From Roseateles oligotrophus (GTDB taxonomy: Bacteria; Pseudomonadota; Gammaproteobacteria; Burkholderiales; Burkholderiaceae_C): 64,000 nt of DNA. The first letter of the stretch is position 1. Each line of letters starts with the position of its first letter. The DNA lies in assembly GCF_014204525.1 (NCBI RefSeq), contig NZ_JACHLP010000008.1, forward strand, positions 1 to 64,000. Direction: 5' to 3'. The position numbers were made by a program, and so were the translations under genes. Below are positions 48,766-57,516 of the stretch, piece by piece. The notes below the pieces were generated by a model that searched no databases, was not told the origin of the DNA, and saw only the letters and a program-made list of their open reading frames with translations.

Positions 48766-49866
48766 ATGACTCCCGCCCTGCCGTCTTTGCGGATCGGCCC
48801 CCACGCTCTTGCCAATCATTTGTTTGTGGCGCCCATGGCCGGCGTCACGGATCGGCCCTTCCGCCAGCTCTGCCGCCGCATGGGCGCGGGCTACGCGGTG
48901 AGCGAGATGGTGACCTCGCGCAAAGACCTGTGGCACAGCCTGAAGACCTCGCGCCGCGCCAACCACGAGGGCGAGCAAGGCCCCATCGCCGTTCAGATTG
49001 CCGGCACCGACGCGCCCATGATGGCCGAGGCCGCAGCCTACAACATCGCCCGCGGCGCCCAGATCATCGACATCAATATGGGCTGCCCGGCCAAAAAGGT
49101 GTGCAGCAAATGGGCCGGCTCGGCCCTGATGCAGGATGAGCCCCTGGCGCTGCAGATCGTCGAGGCCGTGGTGGCCGCCGCCGCCCCGCAAGGCGTGCCG
49201 GTGACGCTGAAGATGCGCACCGGCTGGTGCGAGAGCGAGAAGAACGCCGTGCGCATCGCCCGGGGCGCCGAGCAGGCCGGCGTGGCCATGGTCACCGTGC
49301 ATGGCCGCACCCGCGAGCAAGGCTATAAAGGCGCGGCCGAGTACGCCACTATCGCCGCCGTCAAGGCCGCCCTGAGCATCCCGGTGGTGGCCAATGGCGA
49401 TATCGATTCGCCGCAAAAAGCCCACGAGGTGCTGGCCCTGACCGGCGCCGATGCCATCATGATCGGCCGCGCCGCCCAGGGCCGGCCCTGGATCTTCCGC
49501 GAGATCGCCCATTTTCTGGCGACGGGCCAAGAGCTGCCCGCGCCCACCGTGCAAGAAGCCAGCGACTGGCTGGTGGAACACCTGCTGGAGCATTACAGCC
49601 TCTACGGCAGCCTGACGGGCATGCGCACCGCGCGCAAGCACATCGGCTGGGCCGTGCGGGAACTGCCCGGCGGCGAGGACTTCCGCCAAGCCATGAACCG
49701 GCTGGAAAGCTGCGAGGCCCAGATCCAGGCCCTGCAGCAATGGTTCGCGACCCTGGGCGCGGACTATGAGCGCTTGCCCTATCTTGCCAAGCGCGCGGCC
49801 GCACCAACAATGGCGGCCACAGACCCTGATGATGACGACGATGATCCCAAGCAACAACAAGAGTGA
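48766..49866 (+). CDS. dusB: tRNA-dihydrouridine synthase DusB
   Basis: 366-residue FMN-dependent enzyme that reduces uridines in the tRNA D-loop. Motifs: FVAPMAGVTDRPFR, the catalytic Cys in DINMGCPAKKVC, MRTGWCES, VTVHGRTREQGY and VVANGDIDSP. An acidic/Gln tail (DPDDDDDDPKQQQE) is a lineage-specific extension. First gene of dusB-fis-purH; upstream TATACT at 48678-48683 could be its -10. Confidence 0.95.
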   Translation: MTPALPSLRIGPHALANHLFVAPMAGVTDRPFRQLCRRMGAGYAVSEMVTSRKDLWHSLKTSRRANHEGEQGPIAVQIAGTDAPMMAEAAAYNIARGAQIIDINMGCPAKKVCSKWAGSALMQDEPLALQIVEAVVAAAAPQGVPVTLKMRTGWCESEKNAVRIARGAEQAGVAMVTVHGRTREQGYKGAAEYATIAAVKAALSIPVVANGDIDSPQKAHEVLALTGADAIMIGRAAQGRPWIFREIAHFLATGQELPAPTVQEASDWLVEHLLEHYSLYGSLTGMRTARKHIGWAVRELPGGEDFRQAMNRLESCEAQIQALQQWFATLGADYERLPYLAKRAAAPTMAATDPDDDDDDPKQQQE

Positions 49867-49876
49867 GGCCGCAGGC

Positions 49877-50110
49877 ATGACCCCAAAACCGATAGATGCC
49901 TGCGTGCGTGAAAACCTGGAAGTCTATTTCCGTGACCTGGAAGGCGAAGTGCCGCACTCCATGCACGAGATGCTGATCAATCTGGTTGAAAAACCCCTGC
50001 TGGAGGTGGTGATGCAACACGCCGCCGGCAACCAGAGCAAGGCGGCCGAATGGCTGGGCATCAACCGCAACACCTTGCGCCGCAAGCTGAGCGACCACAA
50101 GCTGCTTTGA
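49877..50110 (+). CDS. fis: Nucleoid protein Fis
   Basis: 77-residue Fis, the short betaproteobacterial form. It keeps the C-terminal helix-turn-helix (MQHAAGNQSKAAEWLGI + NRNTLRRKL) and the helical dimer region, but lacks the N-terminal beta-hairpin of the 98-residue E. coli protein. Starts at ATG 49877 with GAGG eight bases upstream, ten bases after the dusB stop: the dusB-fis pairing is conserved across proteobacteria. Confidence 0.95.
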   Translation: MTPKPIDACVRENLEVYFRDLEGEVPHSMHEMLINLVEKPLLEVVMQHAAGNQSKAAEWLGINRNTLRRKLSDHKLL

Positions 50111-50189
50111 GCGCCGCCCCACGATGATCTGGCGGCACCGCCCCGGCAAGCCGGCCGCCCTCCCCACTTTCCTTCCCGAGTAGCAAACC

Positions 50190-51782
50190 ATGTCTCCCAA
50201 GCCCAATTTGACCGCCCTGATCTCCGTGTCCGACAAGACCGGCATCCTCGAATTCGCCCAGGCCCTGCACGCCCTGAACGTGCGCCTGCTGTCCACCGGC
50301 GGCACGGCCAAGCTGCTGGCCGACGCCGGCCTGCCCGTCACCGAGGTGGCGGACCACACCGGCTTCCCCGAGATGCTGGACGGCCGCGTCAAGACCCTGC
50401 ACCCCAAGGTCCACGGCGGCCTGCTGGCCCGCCGCGACCTGCCCGAGCACATGGCCGCCGCCGCCCAGCACGGCATCAGCATGATCGACATCCTGGCCGT
50501 CAACCTCTACCCCTTTGAAGCCACCGTGGCCAAGCCCGGCTGCACGCTGGAAGACGCGATCGAGAACATCGACATCGGTGGCCCCGCCATGGTGCGCAGC
50601 GCCGCCAAGAACTGGAAGGACGTCACCGTGCTGACCGACGCCAGCCAGTACGCGCAAGTGCTGGCCGAGCTGCAGGCCGATGGCCGGACCAGCGACAAGA
50701 CCCGCTTCGCCGCCTCGGTGGCCGCCTTCAACCGCATCGCCCAATATGACGCTGCGATCAGCAATTACCTGAGCGCACGTACGGAAGCAGGCTCGACGCT
50801 GTCCGAATACCCCGGCCAGATGAATAGCAACTTCATCAAGGTGCAAGACCTGCGCTACGGCGAAAACAGCCACCAGACCGCCGCCCTCTACCGCGACCTC
50901 TACCCCGCCCCCGGCTCCCTGGTCACCGCCAAGCAGCTGCAAGGCAAGGAGCTGAGCTACAACAATATCGCCGACTCCGACGCCGCCTGGGAATGCGTGA
51001 AGAGCTTTGACGTGCCTGCCTGCGTCATCGTCAAGCACGCCAACCCCTGCGGCGTGGCCGTGGCCGCTAACGCGGCCGAGGCCTACGCCAAGGCCTTGCA
51101 GACCGACCCCACCAGCGCCTTCGGCGGCATCATCGCCTTCAACCGCGAGGTGGACGGCGCCGCTGCTGCGCACGTCTCCAAGCAATTCGTCGAAGTGCTG
51201 ATGGCCCCCAGCTTCAGCGCCGAGGCGCTGGAAATCTTCAAGGCCAAGGTCAATGTGCGCCTGCTGCAGATCGACCTGCCTGCCGGTGGCGCCACACCCT
51301 GGCAGCAAGGCCGCAACCTGGTCGACAGCAAGCGCATCGGTTCCGGCCTGCTGCTGCAAAGCGCCGACAACCACTTCCTCAAGAAGCAAGACCTGAAGAT
51401 CGTCACCACCCTGCAGCCCACGGCCCAGCAATTGGATGACCTGATGTTCGCCTGGACCGTGGCCCAGTATGTGAAGAGCAATGCCATCGTCTTCTGCGGC
51501 GGCGGCATGACCCTGGGCGTGGGCGCCGGCCAGATGAGCCGGGTCGACTCCACCAAGATCGCCGCCATCAAGGCCGCTAACGCCGGCCTTGAGCTGAAGG
51601 GCTCGGTGGTCGCCAGCGACGCCTTCTTCCCCTTCCGCGACGGCGTGGACGTGCTGGCCGATGCCGGCGCCAGCGCCGTCATCCAGCCGGGCGGCTCCAT
51701 GCGCGACGAAGAAGTGATCGCCGCCGCCAACGAACGCGGCATCGCCATGGTGTTCACGGGCGTGCGGCACTTCCGCCACTGA
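50190..51782 (+). CDS. purH: Bifunctional AICAR formyltransferase/IMP cyclohydrolase PurH
   Basis: 530 residues; performs the last two steps of IMP synthesis. The N-terminal MGS-like cyclohydrolase domain ([39 protein letters not shown]) and the C-terminal transformylase ([46 protein letters not shown]) are complete. It ends with the characteristic FTGVRHFRH. Likely transcribed with dusB and fis, and followed by a strong terminator. Confidence 0.98.
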   Translation: MSPKPNLTALISVSDKTGILEFAQALHALNVRLLSTGGTAKLLADAGLPVTEVADHTGFPEMLDGRVKTLHPKVHGGLLARRDLPEHMAAAAQHGISMIDILAVNLYPFEATVAKPGCTLEDAIENIDIGGPAMVRSAAKNWKDVTVLTDASQYAQVLAELQADGRTSDKTRFAASVAAFNRIAQYDAAISNYLSARTEAGSTLSEYPGQMNSNFIKVQDLRYGENSHQTAALYRDLYPAPGSLVTAKQLQGKELSYNNIADSDAAWECVKSFDVPACVIVKHANPCGVAVAANAAEAYAKALQTDPTSAFGGIIAFNREVDGAAAAHVSKQFVEVLMAPSFSAEALEIFKAKVNVRLLQIDLPAGGATPWQQGRNLVDSKRIGSGLLLQSADNHFLKKQDLKIVTTLQPTAQQLDDLMFAWTVAQYVKSNAIVFCGGGMTLGVGAGQMSRVDSTKIAAIKAANAGLELKGSVVASDAFFPFRDGVDVLADAGASAVIQPGGSMRDEEVIAAANERGIAMVFTGVRHFRH

Positions 51783-51806
51783 TCGTTCGAGCCCCACAAC
51801 AAGCAA

Positions 51807-51840
51807 AGCCGCCGGCGCGATTAGCCCGGCGGCTTTTTTG
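51807..51840 (+). terminator. Rho-independent terminator of purH
   Basis: AGCCGCCGG (51807-51815) pairs with CCGGCGGCT (51826-51834), then a run of T. It lies 25 bases after purH and marks the left edge of a less GC-rich insertion. Confidence 0.9.
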
Positions 51841-51898
51841 CGTGGACGGTGACCATAACTCAGCGCTTGAGTGCCGTCGGCGGGTCTGCCCTTAACCG

Positions 51899-52321
51899 TC
51901 AGGCGGCGCCTTTCCATGCACGGAAGAACCCCCAAGCAAGCAGTGCTCCTGCGGGAGCAGCGGAAGCCCAAAGTACGAGCTGCCAAGTTAATACCGGCCT
52001 CGGAAATTGCGCGAAGGCCGTAGCAACAAGGAAGACAGCCACGAGGCTAGCCAGCAATTGCCATGAGTGTGTCCTGGCAAGCAGGCACGCGACGAATGCG
52101 CCGAGAGTGAAGGCAAGCGCACGGATGACGGCATCCTCACGCCAGAACGACTCTCCCGCAATAAGCACAACAGGACCTTGCCGTCGCATCTCACCAAAGA
52201 GCCAGTCAAATGCCACGATGGGCGTCAAGGCACCAATCAACACTTGAGCCCCCAAGGCGACGAGAATTGCCACAAATGTCACGAACCAAGTGGAGCCGGT
52301 GAAAAGCGGGGGGGATGACAT
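51899..52321 (-). CDS. Hypothetical four-helix membrane protein
   Basis: About 140 residues with four predicted membrane segments (FVTFVAILVALGAQVLIGAL, ALAFTLGAFVACLLA, LLASLVAVFLVATAF, LVLWASAAPAGALLAWGFF). No family recognised. The start is probably ATG 52321; an AT-rich stretch with GTTAT core-like bases lies immediately upstream. It is less GC-rich than its surroundings and sits in a group of minus-strand small genes. Confidence 0.6.
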   Translation of the reverse strand: MSSPPLFTGSTWFVTFVAILVALGAQVLIGALTPIVAFDWLFGEMRRQGPVVLIAGESFWREDAVIRALAFTLGAFVACLLARTHSWQLLASLVAVFLVATAFAQFPRPVLTWQLVLWASAAPAGALLAWGFFRAWKGAA

Positions 52322-52437
52322 GGGATAAATAACGTTTAATTTAAGCGCCAACACATGGAAAAGAACACCTGAATAAATGGGTAGACATTTGCTGCCTCAT
52401 TGCATCTTCAGGCCGCATGTCAATCCACCAACTGCTA

Positions 52438-52953
52438 TTACCCCGAATTGCGGACGTGGACACGCGGACCGTTGCCCTCGTTCCAACGAAACAGAACGAG
52501 GTGCCAAAGGCCGGGCCGCTTTCGCGATGGATCAATCAAACCGTTGGCTCCCATTTCGATGAGGCGGTCTCGAACCTTCCAGGATCTCGGGGTGCCTCCA
52601 GCGTTGGCAATCTCTTGCCAGGGAGCGATAGCGTCGGACACCTCTATGCCGGCATTTCTCAGTGAGCTTTCGTCACGTAGATCAAAGATTCCAGTAGCCT
52701 CGACGTCAATCTCGACAATTTGCAATGAGGAGGGGCGAGCGTCATGATGCGCAATCATTGCTGCTTCGACACCTTCTACCGATGAGCTGAGATAGAGCGT
52801 CGGCTCTCCGGATCTCGAATACCTACCTGCCCGTCGAGATCCTGCGATTGCATACCCGGCGAAATTCGGGTCGATGGCCCTGTAGTAGGTACCTCGAAGC
52901 AGCGGAGCAAACATGGGTCCGGAAGATGGGCCGGAAAGTGTGATGCGCGACAT
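52438..52953 (-). CDS. RES domain-containing protein (NAD-consuming toxin-like)
   Basis: 171 residues. The segment LLRGTYYRAIDPNFAG ... AGRYSRSGEPTLYLSSSVEG fits the RES fold (conserved Arg, Glu, Ser), and EIDVEATGIFDLRD and WQEIANAGGTP fit its later part. RES toxins deplete NAD and are normally paired with an Xre/MbcA-type antitoxin encoded beside them. No such gene is seen: neighbours are a membrane protein and a 77-residue unknown. It may be an orphan enzyme, or its partner may be elsewhere. Start ATG 52953. Confidence 0.75.
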   Translation of the reverse strand: MSRITLSGPSSGPMFAPLLRGTYYRAIDPNFAGYAIAGSRRAGRYSRSGEPTLYLSSSVEGVEAAMIAHHDARPSSLQIVEIDVEATGIFDLRDESSLRNAGIEVSDAIAPWQEIANAGGTPRSWKVRDRLIEMGANGLIDPSRKRPGLWHLVLFRWNEGNGPRVHVRNSG

Positions 52954-52954
52954 A

Positions 52955-53018
52955 GTGCCAAATATAGGCGTACTAAAAAGCAAAGCTTTTGATGGTCCGC
53001 TGCAGTGACGGGTTATGC
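52955..53018 (-). other. attC-like inverted site after the 77-residue gene
   Basis: On the minus strand the stop of the 77-residue gene is within GCATAAC (53012-53018), followed by CCGTCACTGCAGCGGACC and an AAAAGC-TTT-GCTTTT hairpin. This resembles the left part of integron attC sites. The complementary GTTATGC lies just before the same gene (53283-53289). The right core site before the RES gene is not found, so the element is degenerate at best. Confidence 0.35.
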
Positions 53019-53246
53019 CCCATGGCGTGGCACATAAATACCCCACACACCGTTCGAGAGTTCGGCAGCAGCAAAGCGCGTTGTCTTTTCATTCGAAGTG
53101 ACCTCGTAAACCCAAGCCTGATGGCGTTCTTGCCGATGCGAAGGGTGCGGAACGACGATGTACTGCTGCTGAGCCCGGCGCCATTTGCTCGCGTGCAGCC
53201 ATGGATTAATGCCCCCGATAGAGAGGACGCCCTTCCAGCCCGACAT
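53013..53246 (-). CDS. Hypothetical 77-residue protein
   Basis: Reads MSGWKGVLSIGGINPWLHAS ... and ends GVWGIYVPRHGA. It is rich in Trp and basic residues, without membrane segments. No known family recognised. The start is ATG 53246; a TTG at 53291 would add 15 residues. It is flanked by a 7-base inverted pair (GTTATGC/GCATAAC), suggesting a mobile cassette. Confidence 0.5.
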   Translation of the reverse strand: MSGWKGVLSIGGINPWLHASKWRRAQQQYIVVPHPSHRQERHQAWVYEVTSNEKTTRFAAAELSNGVWGIYVPRHGA

Positions 53247-53622
53247 GCACTGGATCCCAACCTTCGGTGAAGTCTTCAAGCTGCATAACAAGACTGTCCA
53301 ATCGCCCCAAATCCACTGCCACCGTCACCCCTGAGAGTGAAGGACAGTTTGTGGGCTCATCGGTGGATTCAATTCTGTGCGCCGCAGATTCGGCTTCTCA
53401 ACGACTGAGCCGTCTGTTTGCAGCATGGCTCAGCGGCACTATAGCTCGCCTGAAAGGCGCGACCGCCCTTTCAAACACTACCCAACTTCGAAGTACATGG
53501 GGTCGGGCATCACCAGAATTCCCAAAGCCCCGCCGAGACAAATCACGCAACAATCACAGCCAACACCGCCGCTCATCGAATCAGCCCGGCGGCCTTTTTT
53601 CCGACCCGCGCCTGGAGCCCCC
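53247..53622. other. Intergenic right edge of the small-gene island
   Basis: No supported gene. At 53566-53600 a second terminator-like sequence (CCGCCG ... CGGCGG then TTTTTT) closely resembles the right part of the purH terminator (both contain agcccggcggc before a T-run). Long frames on the + strand here have no plausible start or composition. Confidence 0.5.
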
Positions 53623-53913
53623 ATGTGCCGCAATATCAAAACCCTGTTCAACTTCGCGCCGCCGGCCACCGAGCTGGAGATCCGCGATGCCTCCTTGCAA
53701 TATGTGCGCAAGCTCAGCGGCTTTGCGGTGCCGAGCAAGGCCAACGAAGCCGCGTTTGAGCAGGCGGTGGCCGAGGTGGCGGCCAGCACCCGCAGGCTGA
53801 TGCAAGCGCTGCGCACCCAGGCCCCGCCGCGGGATCGGGAGGCCGAGGCGGCCAAGGCCAAGGCGCGCTCTCAGCTACGCTTCGGCACCCTCACCCAGCA
53901 GGAAACACAATGA
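53623..53913 (+). CDS. DUF2277 family protein
   Basis: 96 residues beginning MCRNIKTLFNFAPPATELEI, the hallmark of DUF2277 (small actinobacterial and proteobacterial proteins with MCRNI...LxNFxPPAT). The helical body and polar tail are typical. Function unknown. The stop overlaps the ATG of the LysE gene (ATGA), so they are co-translated. Confidence 0.92.
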   Translation: MCRNIKTLFNFAPPATELEIRDASLQYVRKLSGFAVPSKANEAAFEQAVAEVAASTRRLMQALRTQAPPRDREAEAAKAKARSQLRFGTLTQQETQ

Positions 53914-54551
53914 TTGTTGATCCCCAGCACTGGCTGCTGTTCGCCGGCGCCGCCTTTCTGATGGCCCTGACCCCGGGGCCGAATATGGTCTACCTGATCT
54001 CGCGCTCGCTCTGCCAGGGCTGGCGCGCCGGCCTGACCTCCTGGTTTGGCGTGGTGCTGGGCTTCACCCTGCATATGAGCGCGGCGGCCGTGGGCCTGAC
54101 GGCGCTCTTCATGGCCGTGCCGCTGGGTTATGAGCTGCTGAAGTTTGCCGGAGCACTTTATCTGGCCTGGCTGGCCTGGGGCGCGCTCAGGCCCGGCGCG
54201 CGCTCGCCCTTCGAGGCCCGCGCCTTGCCGGCCGAGTCGCCGCGCAAGCTCTTCGTTATGGGCTTGCTGACCAGTGCGCTCAATCCCAAGGTGGCGGTTT
54301 TCTACCTCTCGGTGCTGCCCCAATTCATCTCGCCCGAACGAGGCTCGGTGCTCCTGCAAGGCTTCACGCTGGGCGCCACACAGATGTTCATAGGCTCGGT
54401 CGTCAATCTGCTGGTGACCTTGTCGGCCGCCCGCATCGCCCTGTGGTTCGCCAAGAAACCGCTCTGGCTGGGCGTGCAGCGCTACTTCATGGGCCTGGTG
54501 CTGGCCGGCCTGGCCCTGCGGCTGCTGCTGGAGCCGCGCCGGAGCATCTGA
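53910..54551 (+). CDS. LysE family amino acid exporter
   Basis: 213-residue inner-membrane protein with six predicted helices. The N-terminal signature FLMALTPGPNMVYLISRSL and GWRAGLTSWFGVVLG match the RhtB/LysE family; ALNPKVAVFYLSVLPQFI is the second conserved region. It exports amino acids or related metabolites; the substrate is not predictable. Coupled to DUF2277. Confidence 0.92.
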   Translation: MIVDPQHWLLFAGAAFLMALTPGPNMVYLISRSLCQGWRAGLTSWFGVVLGFTLHMSAAAVGLTALFMAVPLGYELLKFAGALYLAWLAWGALRPGARSPFEARALPAESPRKLFVMGLLTSALNPKVAVFYLSVLPQFISPERGSVLLQGFTLGATQMFIGSVVNLLVTLSAARIALWFAKKPLWLGVQRYFMGLVLAGLALRLLLEPRRSI

Positions 54552-54652
54552 CGGTCCCGCGTTTAGACGCACGGCTCTATCCCCGGGCCAACACCCTTGG
54601 CCCGCGCACCCGCAAGGCTTAGCCTCGGGGGAACGCTGAACAAGGAGACCCG

Positions 54653-55165
54653 ATGTTGAATCGACGCCGCTGGCTGCAACTGGGCCTGGGGGCCGCCGTG
54701 CTGCTGGGTGTGGCGGGGGCCGGCGTGGCCCTGCTCAAACCCGGCCTGGTGGAAGGCAAGCTGAGCCCCTCGGCCCGCGCCCTGATGCGCGCCGTGGCCC
54801 TGGCCGTGCTGGACGGGCAGTGGCCCGGCCCGGCGATCGAGCGCGAGGCCCGCCTGGATCAGCAACTGGCCCAGATCGAAGCCAGTGTGGCCAAATTCCC
54901 CGCCGGCTTGCGGGCCGAGCTCTCCCAGGTTTTGAGCCTATTGGGCACGGCGCCCGGCCGCCTGGGCCTGACCGGCCTGAAGAGCGACTGGAGCGAGGCT
55001 TCGGTGGCCGAGATTCAAAGCGCTTTTGCCGCCATGAGCGTCTCCGGCATCGCCACCCGCCAGCAGGTCTACCGTGCCCTGCGCGACTTGCACTGCCTGG
55101 TCTTCTTCAGCGACGCAACGAACTGGCCCCGCGTGGGCTACCCCGGCCCACGGGCCATTCCCTGA
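54653..55165 (+). CDS. Tat-exported small subunit-like protein of a GMC oxidoreductase
   Basis: 170 residues. A twin-arginine-like leader (MLNRRRWLQLGLGAAVLLGV) precedes a helical domain ending in DLHCLVFFSDATNWPRVGYPG. Its size, leader and position directly before a GMC oxidoreductase resemble gluconate 2-dehydrogenase subunit 3-type partners, which help fold or export the flavoprotein subunit. The gap to the GMC gene is 11 bases. Confidence 0.75.
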   Translation: MLNRRRWLQLGLGAAVLLGVAGAGVALLKPGLVEGKLSPSARALMRAVALAVLDGQWPGPAIEREARLDQQLAQIEASVAKFPAGLRAELSQVLSLLGTAPGRLGLTGLKSDWSEASVAEIQSAFAAMSVSGIATRQQVYRALRDLHCLVFFSDATNWPRVGYPGPRAIP

Positions 55166-55176
55166 GCCCACAGCCC

Positions 55177-56802
55177 ATGAGCACAAGCATCATCGATCCC
55201 ATCGCCCAGGGCCTGGCGCGCGGCTGGCAGGTGTACGGCGACGACGTGGCGGGCCAGGCCCGCCCGGCGCCCACCCGCCTGGACTGCGATGTCGCCATCG
55301 TCGGCAGCGGCGCCGGCGCCGGCATCACGGCCGAGTTGCTGGCCAAGGCCGGGCTCAAGATCATCATCGTGGAAGAAGGCCCGCTGCGCTCCAGCAGCGA
55401 CTTCCGCCAGCTGGAGTCCGAGGCCTATAGCCAGCTCTACCAGGAGGCCGGCGGGCGCAAGAACGCCGAGCAGACCATGCCCATACTGCAGGGCCGCTGT
55501 GTGGGCGGCTCCACCACGGTCAACTGGGCCGGGGCCTTCCGCACGCCCGCCAGCACGCTGGAGTTCTGGGGCCAAAAATACGGCTTGACCGAGCTGAATG
55601 CTGCGGCCCTGTCGCCCTGGTTCGAGCAGGTCGAGCGCCGCCTCAATGTAGGCGAATGGCTGGGCGAACCGAATGCCAATAACGCGGTGATCCAGCGGGG
55701 CGGCCTGAAGCTAGGCGTCGAGGTGAACAAGATGCACCGCAACGTCAAAGGCTGCTGGAACCTGGGCTCCTGCGGCCTGGGCTGCCCCACCAATGCCAAG
55801 CAGTCCATGCTGGTGACCACGATTCCCGCTGCGCTTGACCTGGGCGCCACCCTGCTGGTGCAAACCCGCGCCGAGCGCCTGGAGTTGCAGGGCGATCAGG
55901 CGCAAGCCCTGATCTGCCAGCCGATTGCGCTGAACGGTGATGCCACCGGCCCGGCCCTGCGCATCAAGGCCAGGCATTTCGTCATCGCCGGTGGCGCCAT
56001 CAACTCGCCCGCGCTTTTGCTGCGCTCCGGCGCGCCCGACCCGCACAAACGGCTGGGCAAGCGCACCTTTTTACACCCCACGGCCGTCAGCAGCGCGCTG
56101 CTGCCCGAGGCCGTCGAGGGCTGGAGTGGCGCGCCCATGAGCGTGTTCTCCGATCAGTTCCTGCGTCAGCACCCCATCGACGGGCCGGTGGGCTACAAGC
56201 TGGAAACCGCGCCGGTGCACCCGGGCTTTGCCCTGACCAATCTGGGCGGCATGGGCAGCGTGCTGGGCGGGCGCATGAAGGCCTTCCCGCATCTGCACGT
56301 CGGCATCGCCCTGCTGCGCGACGGCTTCCACGAGCAAGCCCCCGGCGGCACGGTCAGCCTCAAGTCGGACGGCAGCGCCAGTCTGTCCTATGCCTTGAAC
56401 GACTACCTGCTCGACGGCGTGCGCCGCGCCCACCTGACCATGGCCGAGCTCCAGTTCGCCGCTGGTGCGACGAGCGTGCGGCCGGGTCATGAGCAGGCCG
56501 AGGATTACCACTCCTGGGAGCAGGCCAGGCGTGCCATCCAGGGCCTGAACTACCAGCCCTTTCTGACCGTGCTGGGCAGCGCCCATGTGATGGGCGGCTG
56601 CGGCCTGGCCAGCGAGGCCGGCCAGGGCGTTGTGCGGCCGGACGGCCAGCATTGGCAGCTGGCCAATGTCTCGGTGCACGACGGCTCGCTCTTCCCCACC
56701 AGCATAGGCGCCAATCCGCAGGTGACCGTCTACACCTTGGCCAATTTGTTGGCTACAGGTTTGGCTAAGAGGCTGGGGGGGAGGGAGGTGAGGCTGGCTT
56801 GA
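55177..56802 (+). CDS. GMC family FAD-dependent oxidoreductase
   Basis: 541 residues. FAD-binding VAIVGSGAGAGITAELLAKA and VVEEG-type glycine/acidic pattern at the N-terminus; GRCVGGSTTVNWAGAF is the GMC signature region; C-terminal HVMGGCGLA and SVHDGSLFPTSIGANPQVTV carry the active-site His and Asn. It oxidises an alcohol or sugar. It has no signal peptide of its own, so export would depend on the preceding Tat-leader protein. ATG at 55177. Confidence 0.9.
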   Translation: MSTSIIDPIAQGLARGWQVYGDDVAGQARPAPTRLDCDVAIVGSGAGAGITAELLAKAGLKIIIVEEGPLRSSSDFRQLESEAYSQLYQEAGGRKNAEQTMPILQGRCVGGSTTVNWAGAFRTPASTLEFWGQKYGLTELNAAALSPWFEQVERRLNVGEWLGEPNANNAVIQRGGLKLGVEVNKMHRNVKGCWNLGSCGLGCPTNAKQSMLVTTIPAALDLGATLLVQTRAERLELQGDQAQALICQPIALNGDATGPALRIKARHFVIAGGAINSPALLLRSGAPDPHKRLGKRTFLHPTAVSSALLPEAVEGWSGAPMSVFSDQFLRQHPIDGPVGYKLETAPVHPGFALTNLGGMGSVLGGRMKAFPHLHVGIALLRDGFHEQAPGGTVSLKSDGSASLSYALNDYLLDGVRRAHLTMAELQFAAGATSVRPGHEQAEDYHSWEQARRAIQGLNYQPFLTVLGSAHVMGGCGLASEAGQGVVRPDGQHWQLANVSVHDGSLFPTSIGANPQVTVYTLANLLATGLAKRLGGREVRLA

Positions 56803-57023
56803 AGGCAACCGCTGAGGCCAGGAGACCGACGACACATTGCGAGGCCTAGCATAAAAAGCTCGATTCTCAAGGCAGAAACAGAGCAGAAATTCTTCCGTCG
56901 TGGCAAGTCATTGACAGGGCTGGCGGACAGGCCCAGCTGCAGCCTTGCCCAAGGAACGAACCATCAGCTTTGAAGTCCCCATTGACTTCAAACGAACCCA
57001 CGAAAGGTCGCAGACCTTATTTG

Positions 57024-57515
57024 CTATTCCAGTCGAATAGTAAAATCTTTATTCGCCAAAGAACTCTGCATTTCCTGAATACTCTTGAATGGCGAAGACT
57101 TAACCACATCAACCATAGATATGAGTGACGCATTCACAAGCTCAACATTTCCATCTGCCAGTGCCCGATCCAACACGTCAAATTGTTTCTTTATGACGAC
57201 CGCACGCTCTTCGAATGTATATGTCATCAACTGAGATATTATGTCGCGTCTCGCTCTAATCTCTGCGAGCGCCGCATCTCTCTTGGCCGAAATATCCTCT
57301 CGTTTTGTTTTTTCTTCTTCTGCAACCCTCAGATAATCCAAGGCATTATCAAGCACATCCGTAAGGCCTTCAACAACGTGAACTGGCATCCCCGCTAAAC
57401 TCTTGGTAAGCCCAAGCAAGTCAGGAGATTTATTCTGTACAACAGAAATCGACTTTGATGATGAATTTTTCACCTTACTAAAGATCGACATCAGACCACT
57501 AATTGCGTCATTCAC
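57024..57515 (-). CDS. Coiled-coil protein, third gene of an AT-rich operon
   Basis: 163 residues, unknown family. A central helical, charged stretch (RVAEEEKTKREDISAKRDAA ... RRDIISQL) predicts a coiled coil, followed by a helical C-terminus. No membrane segment. GGAGGG is eight bases before a GTG at 57515, so GTG is the probable start (one base after the upstream stop); ATG 57491 is an alternative. Much more AT-rich than the rest of the window. Confidence 0.7.
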   Translation of the reverse strand: MNDAISGLMSIFSKVKNSSSKSISVVQNKSPDLLGLTKSLAGMPVHVVEGLTDVLDNALDYLRVAEEEKTKREDISAKRDAALAEIRARRDIISQLMTYTFEERAVVIKKQFDVLDRALADGNVELVNASLISMVDVVKSSPFKSIQEMQSSLANKDFTIRLE

Positions 57516-57516
57516 T

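Noticed and set aside
53267-53800. A 177-residue frame on the + strand across the right island edge
   Set aside because: It overlaps DUF2277 in another frame, has no ribosome site, and passes through the terminator-like sequence.
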